From DASUXY01 sp035301985 (GTDB lineage: Bacteria; Bacillota; Bacilli; Bacillales; Amphibacillaceae), in contig DATGTE010000004.1 of NCBI GenBank assembly GCA_035301985.1, forward strand, positions 45,165-109,164: DNA of 64,000 nucleotides, read 5' to 3'. The notes beneath the pieces are model-generated. The model did no database searches and was not told the origin of the DNA. It saw nothing but the letters and a program-made list of their open reading frames with translations. A program made the position numbers and the translations under genes. Shown piece by piece: positions 55,053 through 63,924 of this stretch (positions are counted from its first letter, which is position 1; the number at the start of each line of letters is the position of its first letter).

Positions 55053-56168
55053 TTGACAATCCCTATCAAAAAGATTCATTTACATAAATTATCAATGATG
55101 TTGAATCATCCATTTACAACTAGTTTTGGTACACTACAAAATAAAGAGTTTTTTATTATCGAGGCTATCGATCACGACGGTCATCGTGGGTACGGTGAGT
55201 CAGTTGCATTTTCAAGCCCGTGGTATACAGAAGAAACCGTTCAAACGAGCCTGCACATGATGGAGGACTTTTTAATCCCCCTTCTACAAAAACATCCAAT
55301 CAGCCATCCTGATGAAGTATCACATTTATTCTCCCCGATCCGTGGAAATCATATGGCGAAAGCAGCCTTAGAAGGTGCTGTGTGGGATTTATATGCAAAG
55401 CGTAAAGGAATCCCTTTAGCCCAAGCTCTTGGAGGCGAAAAACAGGAAATTGATGTTGGGATTAGTATCGGGATGCAGCCGACCGTTGATTTGTTATTGC
55501 AAACGATCGAACAAGCCATCCGTGATGGATATAAGCGCGTTAAATTGAAAATTAAACCCGGACATGATCTTCACGTGTTAGAAAAGGTTCGAAAACATTT
55601 TCCAGAACTCCCCATCATGGTCGATGCGAATTCTGCCTATACGTTAAAAGATATCGAATTGTTACGCCGACTCGATGCTTTTAACTTGCTCATGATTGAA
55701 CAACCTCTAGCTCACGATGACATCGTTGATCATGCAAAACTGCAACAGGCGATTAAAACGCCGATCTGTTTAGATGAAAGCATTCATTCGCTTGAAGATA
55801 CACGCAAAGCGATTGAACTCGGAAGCTGTCAAGTGATCAATATTAAAATCGGTCGGGTCGGAGGTCTTACCGAAGCGAAACGCATCCACGATTATTGCCA
55901 GAAAAAAGAGATCCCCGTATGGTGTGGAGGCATGCTTGAAGCTGGCGTCGGACGAGCCCACAACATCGCTTTAACGACCTTGTCACAATTTGTTTTACCC
56001 GGAGACACGGCAGGATCATCTCATTATTGGAAACAAGATATCATTCAACCCGAAGTGGTTGTAAAAAATGGCGTCATTCAAGTATCGGAAAAGCCAGGTA
56101 TCGGTTATGAAATCGACAATGACGCATTGAAAAAGTTTACCGTCGAGAAGAAAACAATTGACTTTTAA
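55053..56168 (+). CDS. menC: o-Succinylbenzoate synthase / N-succinylamino acid racemase family
   Basis: Enolase-superfamily enzyme of 371 residues. Catalytic lysines in RVKLKIKPG and NIKIGRVGG; metal ligands in MVDANSAY, MIEQPL and CLDES. In Firmicutes this group makes o-succinylbenzoate for menaquinone and can also racemise N-succinyl amino acids. Length and sequence fit Bacillus MenC. TTG start after AAAGGAGGAACGCATC. It is not next to menB or menE, so racemase activity cannot be excluded. Confidence 0.85.
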   Translation: MTIPIKKIHLHKLSMMLNHPFTTSFGTLQNKEFFIIEAIDHDGHRGYGESVAFSSPWYTEETVQTSLHMMEDFLIPLLQKHPISHPDEVSHLFSPIRGNHMAKAALEGAVWDLYAKRKGIPLAQALGGEKQEIDVGISIGMQPTVDLLLQTIEQAIRDGYKRVKLKIKPGHDLHVLEKVRKHFPELPIMVDANSAYTLKDIELLRRLDAFNLLMIEQPLAHDDIVDHAKLQQAIKTPICLDESIHSLEDTRKAIELGSCQVINIKIGRVGGLTEAKRIHDYCQKKEIPVWCGGMLEAGVGRAHNIALTTLSQFVLPGDTAGSSHYWKQDIIQPEVVVKNGVIQVSEKPGIGYEIDNDALKKFTVEKKTIDF

Positions 56169-56242
56169 AAAGGATTCATTCTTTAGATACCATTTGTTTT
56201 ACTTCGTTGTTGTAACGATTCGATATGCTATGCATTGATAAA

Positions 56243-56297
56243 AAATTCTCTGCTAAACGAGTGCAATCATCACTCGCTCGCAGAGAATTTATTTTTT
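56243..56297. terminator. Bidirectional terminator between menC and ppaC
   Basis: Stem AAATTCTCTGC...CGAGTG / CACTCG...GCAGAGAATTT spanning 56243-56290, with T-rich flanks on both strands between convergent genes. Confidence 0.8.
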
Positions 56298-56301
56298 ATC
56301 T

Positions 56302-57243
56302 TCAGACGGAACTTACTTTATCAAAAACATCCGTCAACTTCGTAACAATTTGCTTTTTACGAGAGACCACGCCTTCTAGTAATGCACGGTTGTTTTTCAA
56401 AGATACGCTGAATGCTTTTTCCACATTTTGTTGATGCGAACCTAACGCAAGTACTTCAGAATTACTATTCAAAATATCTGTCGCAACGAATAAAAATAAT
56501 GCTAAATCTTTCTCCCGAATCATGTTGTTCATTTCCACTTCTAAATCTGCTTGATGTTCATACACTTTAGCCAAATCAATCGTATTCACTTGAGCAATTT
56601 CGACATTTGCACCACCCATGGAAAAGGATTTCGCATCCATCGTCAGTAACTCTTTGATTGATTTATCACTTAAATCTGTACCTGCTTTTAACATTTCCAA
56701 CCCATATGTCTCAACATCTACTCCAGCAATTTTAGCTAATTCATGTGCCGCATCGACATCTTCAGCCGTACATGTTGGGGATTTAAATAGTAAAGAATCA
56801 GAAACAATCGCTGATACCATTAAACCCGCTATTTGTGGGGAGATGTCGACATCATTTTCCTTATACAATTTATTCAAAATTGTTGCTGTACAACCAACAG
56901 GCTCTGCACGAAAATAGACAGGCTCACTCGTTTCAAAGTTAGAAATACGATGGTGATCAATCACTTCGGCAATTTTGACGTCTTGAATATTATCGACACT
57001 TTGTTGAAATTCATTATGATCTACTAAGATAACCTCTTTGACACTTGTGTCAACTTGAGAAATCGATCGAGGAGTTTCCGCTTTGAAATAGTCCAAAGCA
57101 AATTGCGTTTCTTTATTCACCTCTCCCAGCTTCACCGGCTCAGCATTCACACCGAGCTTCTTTTTAAGATTTGCATAGGCAATGGCTGAACAAATCGAAT
57201 CCGTATCAGGGTTTTTATGTCCAAAAACGAGTACTTTATCCAT
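56302..57243 (-). CDS. ppaC: Manganese-dependent inorganic pyrophosphatase
   Basis: Family II DHH/DHHA2 pyrophosphatase of 313 residues. Metal motifs: FGHKNPDTDS, LVDHNEFQQS and VIDHHRI; C-terminal LGSHQQNVEKAF and SRKKQIVTKL bind pyrophosphate. It hydrolyses pyrophosphate to drive biosynthesis. ATG after AAAGGAGATGGACT. Monocistronic. Confidence 0.96.
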   Translation of the reverse strand: MDKVLVFGHKNPDTDSICSAIAYANLKKKLGVNAEPVKLGEVNKETQFALDYFKAETPRSISQVDTSVKEVILVDHNEFQQSVDNIQDVKIAEVIDHHRISNFETSEPVYFRAEPVGCTATILNKLYKENDVDISPQIAGLMVSAIVSDSLLFKSPTCTAEDVDAAHELAKIAGVDVETYGLEMLKAGTDLSDKSIKELLTMDAKSFSMGGANVEIAQVNTIDLAKVYEHQADLEVEMNNMIREKDLALFLFVATDILNSNSEVLALGSHQQNVEKAFSVSLKNNRALLEGVVSRKKQIVTKLTDVFDKVSSV

Positions 57244-57605
57244 AGTCCATCTCCTTTATCTATTTGTAAACACGTATATTATTTTTTAAAATCTGTTCTC
57301 CAAATAAAGCAACGTCTCGATGCCTTGTTTTGTCATACGATATCCTATGTAAATGGCACGTAAATCGTCCTACACTTTTTATGACAACACCTTCAAAAAT
57401 ACTCATATTACGTCAAATATTATCATACCTCCTTGATCGATTCAATGTATACGCCATCTCTTTCGGAATAAAAACACCTAACCGTTCACATTTACAAAAT
57501 AGACGGATATGAATACCAGAAAAGATGTACAAACTATTTACAAATAGCTTCATTATTCTTATAGTGGGTGAGAAGACAAAAATATCGACTGGAGAAGATT
57601 GCAAA

Positions 57606-58721
57606 ATGAAAAAAATCATTGTCATCGGTAGTGGGATATTAGGAGCTACTACAGCTTACAAACTTGCAAAAAGCGGTGCTCAAGTGACAGTTATTGACCG
57701 AAATGAATATGGACAAGCTACTGGATCTGCTGCTGGGATCATCTGCCCCTGGCTTACGCAACGCCGCAATCAAGCATGGTATTGGTTAGCAAAAGAAGGT
57801 GCGCGCCTCTATCCGATACTGATAAACGAACTTAAAGAAGATGGTGAAACGAAAACAGGCTATGCTCAAACAGGTGCGATCCATATGCATCGCGATGAAC
57901 AAAAGTTATTCGCTACTGAACAGCGAGCTTTAAAGCGCTTGAGTACGGCACCAGAAATGGGCACAATTACGCGACTCGATCCGACGGAAACGCAAAAACT
58001 TTTCCCGCTTGTCGAAGGTCCCTTTCATGCCATCCACGTCAGCGGTGGAGCGAGAGTTGATGGCCGTCTCGTTCGGGATGCTTTATTACGTGGAGCAAAA
58101 AAATACGGAGCACAGTTGATCACCGGGGAAGCAAACTTACGCCAAGAAAGATCTGTGATTATTGGAGTCACTTTATCCAACAAACGAGTGATTGAAGCAG
58201 ACATGGTAATAGCCACGACAGGAGCTTGGACGAACAACTTACTCCATCCGTTGGGGATTTCCTTTAAAGGAAGATCACAAAAAGGACAAATCATTCATTT
58301 ACAAATTCCTGATGCGAACCCGGAAGAATGGCCAGTTGTGATGCCACCAAACAATTTATCCATCGTTCCCTTTCATGGCCGTGTTGTCATCGGAGCTACT
58401 CACGAATGGAAGAAAGAATTTGATCCTTGCATAACGGTCGGTGGCGTCCATGAAATACTGACGAAAGCATTGGAAGTTGCTCCTCGTTTGCACGACGGAA
58501 AAATTCTTGAAACACGAGTCGGCTTCCGGCCCTATACACCTGAATCTTTACCAGTCATTGGACCGATTCCAGGAATCAATGGGCTGTTGATTGCAAATGG
58601 ACTTGGCTCTTCAGGATTAACAACAGGGCCGTATCTTGGTATCCAACTCGCAAAATTAGCCTTAAACAAGCCGCTAAACATTGATCTAAAAGACTACGAT
58701 GTCATGCATGCGATTGACTAA
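57606..58721 (+). CDS. FAD-dependent amine oxidoreductase (DadA/glycine oxidase-like)
   Basis: A 371-residue DAO-family flavoprotein: KKIIVIGSGILGATTAYKLA for FAD binding, NEYGQATGSAAGIICPWLTQ, and C-terminal TRVGFRPYTPESLPVIGPIP with LGSSGLTTGPYLG. Relatives oxidise D-amino acids or sarcosine/glycine. ATG at 57606 after GGAGAAGATTGCAAA. Its stop overlaps the stop of the convergent YczE gene by 4 bases, with no terminator between. Substrate unknown. Confidence 0.85.
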   Translation: MKKIIVIGSGILGATTAYKLAKSGAQVTVIDRNEYGQATGSAAGIICPWLTQRRNQAWYWLAKEGARLYPILINELKEDGETKTGYAQTGAIHMHRDEQKLFATEQRALKRLSTAPEMGTITRLDPTETQKLFPLVEGPFHAIHVSGGARVDGRLVRDALLRGAKKYGAQLITGEANLRQERSVIIGVTLSNKRVIEADMVIATTGAWTNNLLHPLGISFKGRSQKGQIIHLQIPDANPEEWPVVMPPNNLSIVPFHGRVVIGATHEWKKEFDPCITVGGVHEILTKALEVAPRLHDGKILETRVGFRPYTPESLPVIGPIPGINGLLIANGLGSSGLTTGPYLGIQLAKLALNKPLNIDLKDYDVMHAID

Positions 58722-59368
58722 ATATGCCGCTTTTTTTGAGTCGATAATGGGAATTGATCCGTATACGTCCAGCGATCAATCATTCCTTTAAACTTGACAA
58801 ATGAAAATTGAAAAATTGGACTTTGAATAAATGTAAAAACAAACGTGACTAAAAATACAGGTCCCCCTAATAGAATTCCTAAAAGAAGTACCGAGCTTTC
58901 CGTAATGATCCGAACTTTTCTAATCGATGCCCCTGTCTTATCGGAAATCGATAACATGAAACCATCGCGGGGACCTGATCCAACCCCTGCGGCATTGTAT
59001 AATCCCCCTCCGATCCCCATGAATACAATACCTACTCCCATCACCAGTAAATCCGTCCACGTCCGTGTAACTGGCGGAAAAAAATCAAGCCATAAAAAAA
59101 GATCAACAAAGACACCGATTAACACAGCATTTATAAACGTACCGATTTTTATATAACTTTTATCTAATATCCATGAAACAACAATCAATATCAACCCACA
59201 AATCACGTTCCATGTCCCAATTGAAAAACCAAGCTGCTTATAAAGAGCAACATTCAAAACATCCCACGGATGAATTCCTAAATGCTGCACATGGACTGTA
59301 GTAGAAATTCCGAACGCAAAGACGATTAATCCAATTAGAAAAAAAAGCCACCGAAGTAGATGGTTCAT
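58718..59368 (-). CDS. YczE-like integral membrane protein
   Basis: A 216-residue protein with five or six predicted helices, LGIHPWDVLNVALYKQLGFS and GVGSGPRDGFML, the conserved motifs of the YczE/COG2364 family. YczE in Bacillus affects antibiotic production posttranslationally; function is otherwise unknown. ATG preceded by AAGGAGGAGTTGCT. It is downstream of the plsC relic on the same strand. Confidence 0.85.
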   Translation of the reverse strand: MNHLLRWLFFLIGLIVFAFGISTTVHVQHLGIHPWDVLNVALYKQLGFSIGTWNVICGLILIVVSWILDKSYIKIGTFINAVLIGVFVDLFLWLDFFPPVTRTWTDLLVMGVGIVFMGIGGGLYNAAGVGSGPRDGFMLSISDKTGASIRKVRIITESSVLLLGILLGGPVFLVTFVFTFIQSPIFQFSFVKFKGMIDRWTYTDQFPLSTQKKRHI

Positions 59369-59838
59369 AGCAACTCCTCCTTACCTATCCACTTATGTAA
59401 AAGTTCCGTCATCTTAAGTGATTACATCTCTCTATGCATTAAACTTATTTTTCTTGCGTTTAACTTTCTTACCTTTTGTACCTGTACGTAGTCATCACAT
59501 AAACGCTTTTTCATTCTCTTATATAAAATACTAATCGAGAAGTAAAAGCGATAAGTTATTTTATTTAAGTGTCACTGCAACTCATCTCGTATGTGTATCT
59601 ACTTCCCAAATCCAAAAAATCATTCCATTCCCACTCTCAGGAGAAGATCTATAGTTTTATGATCTTCATCTTTCTCTTTCCTTGACATGCATGTCCTTCT
59701 TCTAAACTCTCATCTGAAAAAGAAAATAATCATCTATATTTTCTGGAATATTAAAGTTTAATGATTCATCTGTTTCTTTATTTTCGTGGTACTCGGCAAT
59801 CTCCTCTTCCCTACGCTTCCATTCCAGTCATTCTTTCC
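59369..59838 (-). other. Region upstream of yczE with coding scraps
   Basis: No intact gene in about 470 bases. The part at about 59700-59825 reads, on the minus strand, WKRREEEIAEYHENKETDES and FNIPENIDDYFLFQM, which looks like decayed coding sequence following the plsC relic, perhaps its tail or another small gene. The remainder is AT-rich and must hold the yczE promoter. Confidence 0.4.
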
Positions 59839-60164
59839 TTAACATTTTTCTTTTTCTAATTCCTCACGAGTGCGAAAGGGGATGACTTTTCCTTTTCTCA
59901 ATGCCTTTATTGGAGAATCAAAAGTGATAGTTGTCTTCTCTCCTTTATAAAGTATCTAAAAGTTTTGTTAGATAGAAATACGAATCAGGTACGAGTGGCA
60001 CTTGTCGTGTAACGCAATAGTAACTGATCCTCTTTTTAAAGGGCCCCTTCGCTTGTTCTTGTCCCACTAGGGAAAATACCAACACATTCTTTTAAGAGTT
60101 TAAAAGGAATTTTCAAAGTACTTGGATTGAGATTTTCCCTATTTACAGGAAAACTTACCATATG
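59839..60164 (-). pseudogene. Decayed 1-acyl-glycerol-3-phosphate acyltransferase (plsC) fragment
   Basis: Minus-strand pieces in different frames match the PlsC/YhdO pattern: MVSFPVNRENLNPSTLKIP, FKLLKECVGIFPSGTRTSEG (the acyltransferase block with FPxGTR), PLVPDSY, and ILYKGEKTTITFDSPIKAL to TREELEKEK. At least two frameshifts (near 60040 and 59955) break it, and the N-terminal half with the HxxxxD motif is missing. No function is expected. Confidence 0.72.
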
Positions 60165-60396
60165 ATGTCTTCCATATCATCCTCACGACACCCTACGAGT
60201 AAAATAGTTAGTTATTATGCAAAAAATACAGTGAGAAATGTTTTTTCATCTCCCTCTTTAAGAGCTTAGCCCTATTGAAAAGGACGCACTCTTATTCCAT
60301 TAGTGCGCCCAATTGTTGAATGGAATTAAACCTTTATGGTGAATGACTAGCTCGGGTTATCACTCACATACAGGTTCAAATTCCCAACCTTCATTA

Positions 60397-61091
60397 TTAT
60401 TCAACTTTTTCAGCCTTAAATGTCCATGCAACTTTGTTCTTGTAATCTCTGTTATTTCCGTCATAAAAGCCAAAGAAGATCATATATTCATCTGCATTGC
60501 CTCGCGTGGATATTGCAATTTTTTGATCTAATTGCTCACCTGGATCCAAATCTACTGAATTTGTTTTATGATCGTCTGGTATTTTATTACTCTAATCAAC
60601 AAACCAAGTACCTATCCCAAGCAAATCTCCATTGTCTTCCAGTTCGCCATTCTTGATCGCTGATTCATCTGAGCCTTCCGCTGCATCGGGTCTCTCTATT
60701 TCTAAATAATTATCACTCAAATTCTCGAATGTGAAATCACCGATTAGATAAAAATTATCACCTTCCCGTGTTTTTTCCACACCGTTCAATAGTATAGCGA
60801 GCGGGAGTTCTCCGTTCCATAATTCCGTCACTGTAAAACCTTTGTCGCCGATTTTCATACCCATCAGATTTTCTAATTCAATCGAATAGCATCCGCAATT
60901 TTGATGACTTCTTCAGGAATATCTGCGTTTTCTTCTTTATTGTTTTCTTCCTGATTTGTGTTATTATTTGCATGATCACTTGCATTGTCGGCTGAATTAC
61001 TTTCATTACCATTGTCACTACACGCCATGAAAATCGAGCTACTTGCAAATAGAATGGCAATCAGCATTATGTGCTTTTTTTCAACATTCAC
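60397..61091 (-). pseudogene. Broken lipoprotein gene
   Basis: Starts as a lipoprotein (signal, lipobox FMACS, then an Asn/Glu-rich linker) to about residue 71. A frameshift near 60880 moves to a frame reading ELENLMGMKIGDKGFTVTEL and onward to GDLLGIGTWFVD, then an in-frame TAG (60592-60594), after which the same frame continues with SNKIPDDHKTNSVDLDPGEQ and ends KVAWTFKAEKVE. The fold resembles DUF4352-type immunoglobulin-like lipoproteins. One frameshift plus one nonsense codon make it a recent pseudogene of about 230 codons. Confidence 0.8.
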
Positions 61092-61440
61092 ACTTCATTG
61101 TTATTTTACGTACACTAGTTAGATAATTTTAAATGTTTTTTAGAAAATCTAGTTTATTTGTTTCCGTTTGTTGAAAGAAAATGAACTTATAAACTAACTA
61201 TTTTAGATTAGTCTAACATACGTTAAGTATACCATAACTCTACACAATAATCCGAAAATACACATTATATTCGAGTGCATGTTTAACCCGATAACTGTCT
61301 CCTGTAAAACTTAAAATATGAAGCGTGTTCTTATAGAGTATTTATTCTTATTTAACAGGAACTGGCCACTTTAGTTAATCAATTACATGGCCCTGACATG
61401 GTTCAAACATATCGTTAAATACATCGGATAGCGAGACCTT
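61092..61440. other. AT-rich region without identifiable gene
   Basis: I see no ORF or clear dyad in these ~350 bases. The minus strand near 61350-61440 may still belong to the end of the IS3 relic, but the translation is too degraded to say. Confidence 0.4.
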
Positions 61441-61830
61441 CCCCTGATGTCATTGTAGCCGTCCAAGTAATCTGTTCTGACACAATAGAAAGAGTCGAGT
61501 ATCTTTTTGGTAAGTAAATCTATAGCTAGATGCAAGATAGCACCAACCATGTTTCAGTATGTAATTATAAATAACGTCATCAACCTATTTTTCATTGATG
61601 TTTTTGGTTGAAAAATCTCTTTTAAGGGTATTTTCGCGCTCAACAACTTTCTATTAAATTGGTGTAGGACGGAATTCCACTATGATGGATCGGTGCCGGC
61701 CTTTTTCATGAAGCGTTGGACACATTTAATACTCATACGCTATGCTTCCTTTTTCAATTGGTGCTGTATGTTTGGTGTACCATAACGCTCTTGGCTATCA
61801 TGATGAACCTGTGTAAGTTAGACTACTTCT
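61440..61830 (-). mobile_element. IS3-family transposase (orfB) remnant
   Basis: Minus-strand pieces match IS3 OrfB in order: VHHDSQERYGTPNIQHQLKK, MSIKCVQRFMKKAGTDPS, VVERENTLKRDFSTKNINEK then VDDVIYN, and LKHGWCYLAS. Stops and frameshifts are frequent. This is the segment before and into the DDE core; termini are not recognisable. A dead insertion sequence. Confidence 0.75.
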
Positions 61831-61854
61831 TTTTTGATGTTCATTTTTTCATTG

Positions 61855-62017
61855 TAGTTCTAGTTGCTGAAAATTAATTATCATAAAATTTCATAGTATC
61901 TGGTCGAAAATTTCTTATGTGACATTTCCGTTTAAATTCTTTCCATGCTTCTTCATCTGTAACTTAAAATTTCAGTATGCTTAGTTCATTTGTTGATAAT
62001 TTATTTCTTCTAGTCAT
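61855..62017 (-). pseudogene. N-terminal fragment of a tyrosine recombinase/integrase
   Basis: After GGAGGTAATAAG an ATG at 62017 reads MTRRNKLSTNELSILKF, then past a stop VTDEEAWKEFKRKCHIRNF, RPDTMKFYDN and, past another stop, FSATRTTMKK, the SAM-like N-terminal core-binding domain of phage-type integrases. Three in-frame stops. It runs directly into the IS3 relic, so the catalytic domain was lost. Confidence 0.6.
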
Positions 62018-62085
62018 CTTATTACCTCCGATGAATGGGATTCATCGCACACGATTTTAACTTATTTCAGTCTCATAAAAGTAAT

Positions 62086-62117
62086 AAAAAAGACTTTCAA
62101 CATAAACGTTGAAAATC
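62086..62117 (-). terminator. Terminator of the rrn-tRNA operon
   Basis: Stem GACTTTCAAC (62092-62101) / GTTGAAAATC (62108-62117, one G-T pair) followed on the minus strand by TTTTTT, about 23 bases past the last tRNA. Confidence 0.85.
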
Positions 62118-62139
62118 TGGATGTACAAGCTATTTCTAA

Positions 62140-62221
62140 TACCAGTGGCCGGGATCGAACCGGCACTCCGTGAGGAACATGATTTTGAGTCATGCGCGTC
62201 TGCCAATTCCGCCACACTGGC
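62140..62221 (-). tRNA. tRNA-Leu (CAA)
   Basis: Cloverleaf with long variable arm typical of leucine; anticodon loop CTCAAAA. The 3' CCA is not encoded. Last gene of the rrn operon. Confidence 0.93.
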
Positions 62222-62233
62222 ATGTTATCAAGG

Positions 62234-62301
62234 GGATACAGACGTTGACACTTCGTCGAGTTCACATGATTTTGAGACAGGCGCGTCTCGTCTGTGCATC
62301 C
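62234..62301 (-). pseudogene. tRNA-Leu relic
   Basis: Between tRNA-Cys and tRNA-Leu. It keeps 21 of 24 bases of the intact tRNA-Leu D-to-anticodon segment (AGACGCGC then CTCAAAATCATGT), but the 5' half of the anticodon stem is changed (CTGT for ATGA) and the T arm is not recognisable. The ends pair (GGAT-ACAGACG with CGTCTGT-ATCC), so a folded RNA could still form. Confidence 0.65.
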
Positions 62302-62324
62302 TAACATTTTGGGAAGTAAAATAA

Positions 62325-62395
<71 letters not shown>

Positions 62396-62401
62396 TTGTA
62401 A

Positions 62402-62476
62402 TGGAGCGGAAGACGGGATTCGAACCCGCGACCCCCACCTTGGCAAGGTGGTATTCTACCGCTGAACTACTTCCGC
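62402..62476 (-). tRNA. tRNA-Gly (GCC)
   Basis: Acceptor GCGGAAG/CTTCCGC, anticodon loop TTGCCAA, encoded 3' CCA. Confidence 0.95.
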
Positions 62477-62482
62477 ATGTTA

Positions 62483-62553
62483 CTGGGCTACTAGGATTCG
62501 AACCTAGGCTCACGGGACCAAAACCCGTTGCCTTACCGCTTGGCTATAGCCCA
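62483..62553 (-). tRNA. tRNA-Gln (TTG)
   Basis: Acceptor TGGGCTA/TAGCCCA, anticodon loop TTTTGGT, no encoded CCA. Confidence 0.95.
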
Positions 62554-62556
62554 ATG

Positions 62557-62631
62557 GGGCGACCGGTGGGGATCGAACCCACGAATGCCGGAGCCACAAT
62601 CCGGTGCGTTAACCACTTCGCCACGATCGCC
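62557..62631 (-). tRNA. tRNA-His (GTG)
   Basis: Acceptor GGCGATC/GGTCGCC, anticodon loop TTGTGGC, discriminator C as in other histidine tRNAs. No full CCA encoded. Confidence 0.94.
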
Positions 62632-62644
62632 GTATATATCATTA

Positions 62645-62716
62645 CAGGGGTAGTAGGAGTCGAACCCACATCTACGGTTTTGGAGACCGTCATTTTAGCC
62701 ATTAAACTATACCCCT
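62645..62716 (-). tRNA. tRNA-Trp (CCA)
   Basis: Acceptor AGGGGTA/TACCCCT, anticodon loop CTCCAAA, no encoded 3' CCA. Confidence 0.95.
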
Positions 62717-62724
62717 ATATAGGA

Positions 62725-62806
62725 TGGAGGGGGGCAGATTCGAACTGCCGAACCCGATGGGAGCGGATTTACAGTCCGCCGCGTTTAGCCACTTCGCTAC
62801 CCCTCC
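62725..62806 (-). tRNA. tRNA-Tyr (GTA)
   Basis: Long-variable-arm tRNA, acceptor GGAGGGG/CCCCTCC, anticodon loop CTGTAAA, no encoded CCA. Confidence 0.95.
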
Positions 62807-62825
62807 ATATATTTTATTTTAACAG

Positions 62826-62901
62826 TGGTGGCTTGGGGCGGAATCGAACCGCCGACACAAGGTTTTTCAGACCTTTGCTCTACCGACTGAGCTACCAAGC
62901 C
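62826..62901 (-). tRNA. tRNA-Phe (GAA)
   Basis: Acceptor GGCTTGG/CCAAGCC, anticodon loop CTGAAAA, encoded CCA. Confidence 0.95.
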
Positions 62902-62961
62902 TTATGTAATTAATAATTTTAAATTCTTTCGTATAATTTCTAAAACATATCGTCTTGTAAA

Positions 62962-63038
62962 TGGCGGTCTGGACGGGACTCGAACCCGCGACCTCCTGCG
63001 TGACAGGCAGGCATTCTAACCAACTGAACTACCAGACC
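62962..63038 (-). tRNA. tRNA-Asp (GTC)
   Basis: Acceptor GGTCTGG/CCAGACC, anticodon loop CTGTCAC, encoded CCA. Confidence 0.95.
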
Positions 63039-63067
63039 ATTATATAATAGTAACTATGTTAGAGATT

Positions 63068-63144
<77 letters not shown>

Positions 63145-63263
63145 GTATAAATAAATGTATTAAGTTGTACATCTACTGTAATAAAGAATATTTAAATGAT
63201 TATTTATCCTCTACTAACTATACAACATACTAACATTCATATTATAATTAAATTCTTTCCGAA

Positions 63264-63339
63264 TGGTGGAGGATGCAGGACTTGAACCTGCGACCCCTTG
63301 CTTGTAAGGCAAGTGCTCTCCCGGCTGAGCTAATCCTCC
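63264..63339 (-). tRNA. tRNA-Val (TAC)
   Basis: Acceptor GGAGGAT/ATCCTCC, anticodon loop CTTACAA, encoded CCA. A 120-base AT-rich spacer without a tRNA follows before tRNA-fMet. Confidence 0.95.
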
Positions 63340-63388
63340 TAAACCGCATAGAACAATTGATATTTATACAAAAAATAATATGTGAAAA

Positions 63389-63463
63389 TGGTGACCCGTA
63401 GGGGATTCGAACCCCTGATACCGCCGTGAAAGGGCGATGTCTTAACCACTTGACCAACGGGCC
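63389..63463 (-). tRNA. tRNA-Glu (TTC)
   Basis: Acceptor GGCCCGT/ACGGGTC, anticodon loop CTTTCAC, encoded CCA. Confidence 0.95.
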
Positions 63464-63477
63464 TTGTATATTAAAAG

Positions 63478-63569
63478 TGGCGGAGAGCGAGGGATTTGAA
63501 CCCTCGAGACCACTCTCGTAGCCTACACGATTTCCAATCGTGCTCCTTCACCCACTCGGACAGCTCTCC
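63478..63569 (-). tRNA. tRNA-Ser (GGA)
   Basis: Long variable arm, acceptor GGAGAGC/GCTCTCC, anticodon loop TTGGAAA, encoded CCA. Confidence 0.95.
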
Positions 63570-63570
63570 A

Positions 63571-63645
63571 TGGCTCCACAGGTAGGATTCGAACCTACGA
63601 CCGATCGGTTAACAGCCGATTGCTCTACCACTGAGCTACTGTGGA
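63571..63645 (-). tRNA. tRNA-Asn (GTT)
   Basis: Acceptor TCCACAG/CTGTGGA, anticodon loop CTGTTAA, encoded CCA; only one base separates it from tRNA-Ser. First tRNA after the 5S gene. Confidence 0.95.
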
Positions 63646-63653
63646 ATGAGATT

Positions 63654-63770
63654 GCCTGGCGGCGTCCTACTCTTGCAGGGGCAACGCCCCAACTACCATC
63701 GGCGCTGAAGAGCTTAACTGCTGTGTTCGGTATGGGAACAGGTGTGACCTCTTCGCAATCGCTACCAGAC
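63654..63770 (-). rRNA. rrf: 5S ribosomal RNA
   Basis: About 117 bases matching the Bacillus 5S pattern on the minus strand: GCGAAGAGGTCACACCTGTT, CCCATACCGAACACAG, AGCTCTTCAGCGCCGATGGT and GAGAGTAGGACGCC-like end (here CAAGAGTAGGACGCCGCC). Lies between 23S and the tRNA cluster. Confidence 0.95.
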
Positions 63771-63924
63771 ATAATGGATAATTCCAAGTGAATAAGGAAT
63801 AATCATACCACTATACATTATAAGTGTTTTTCAGAAAAAATCAAGTTTTTCTATTAAAACCACTTTCATTTGTACCTTAAAAACTAAATAAGAGTGTTTA
63901 CGAGCATTCATCAAGTAATAAAGA

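Noticed and set aside
62401..62913. 170-codon open frame on the plus strand
   Set aside because: It lies across six tRNA genes on the other strand; its peptide is the usual false translation of tRNA clusters.
63540..63791. Open frames on both strands across tRNA-Ser, tRNA-Asn and 5S
   Set aside because: They overlap structural RNA genes and have no ribosome site.
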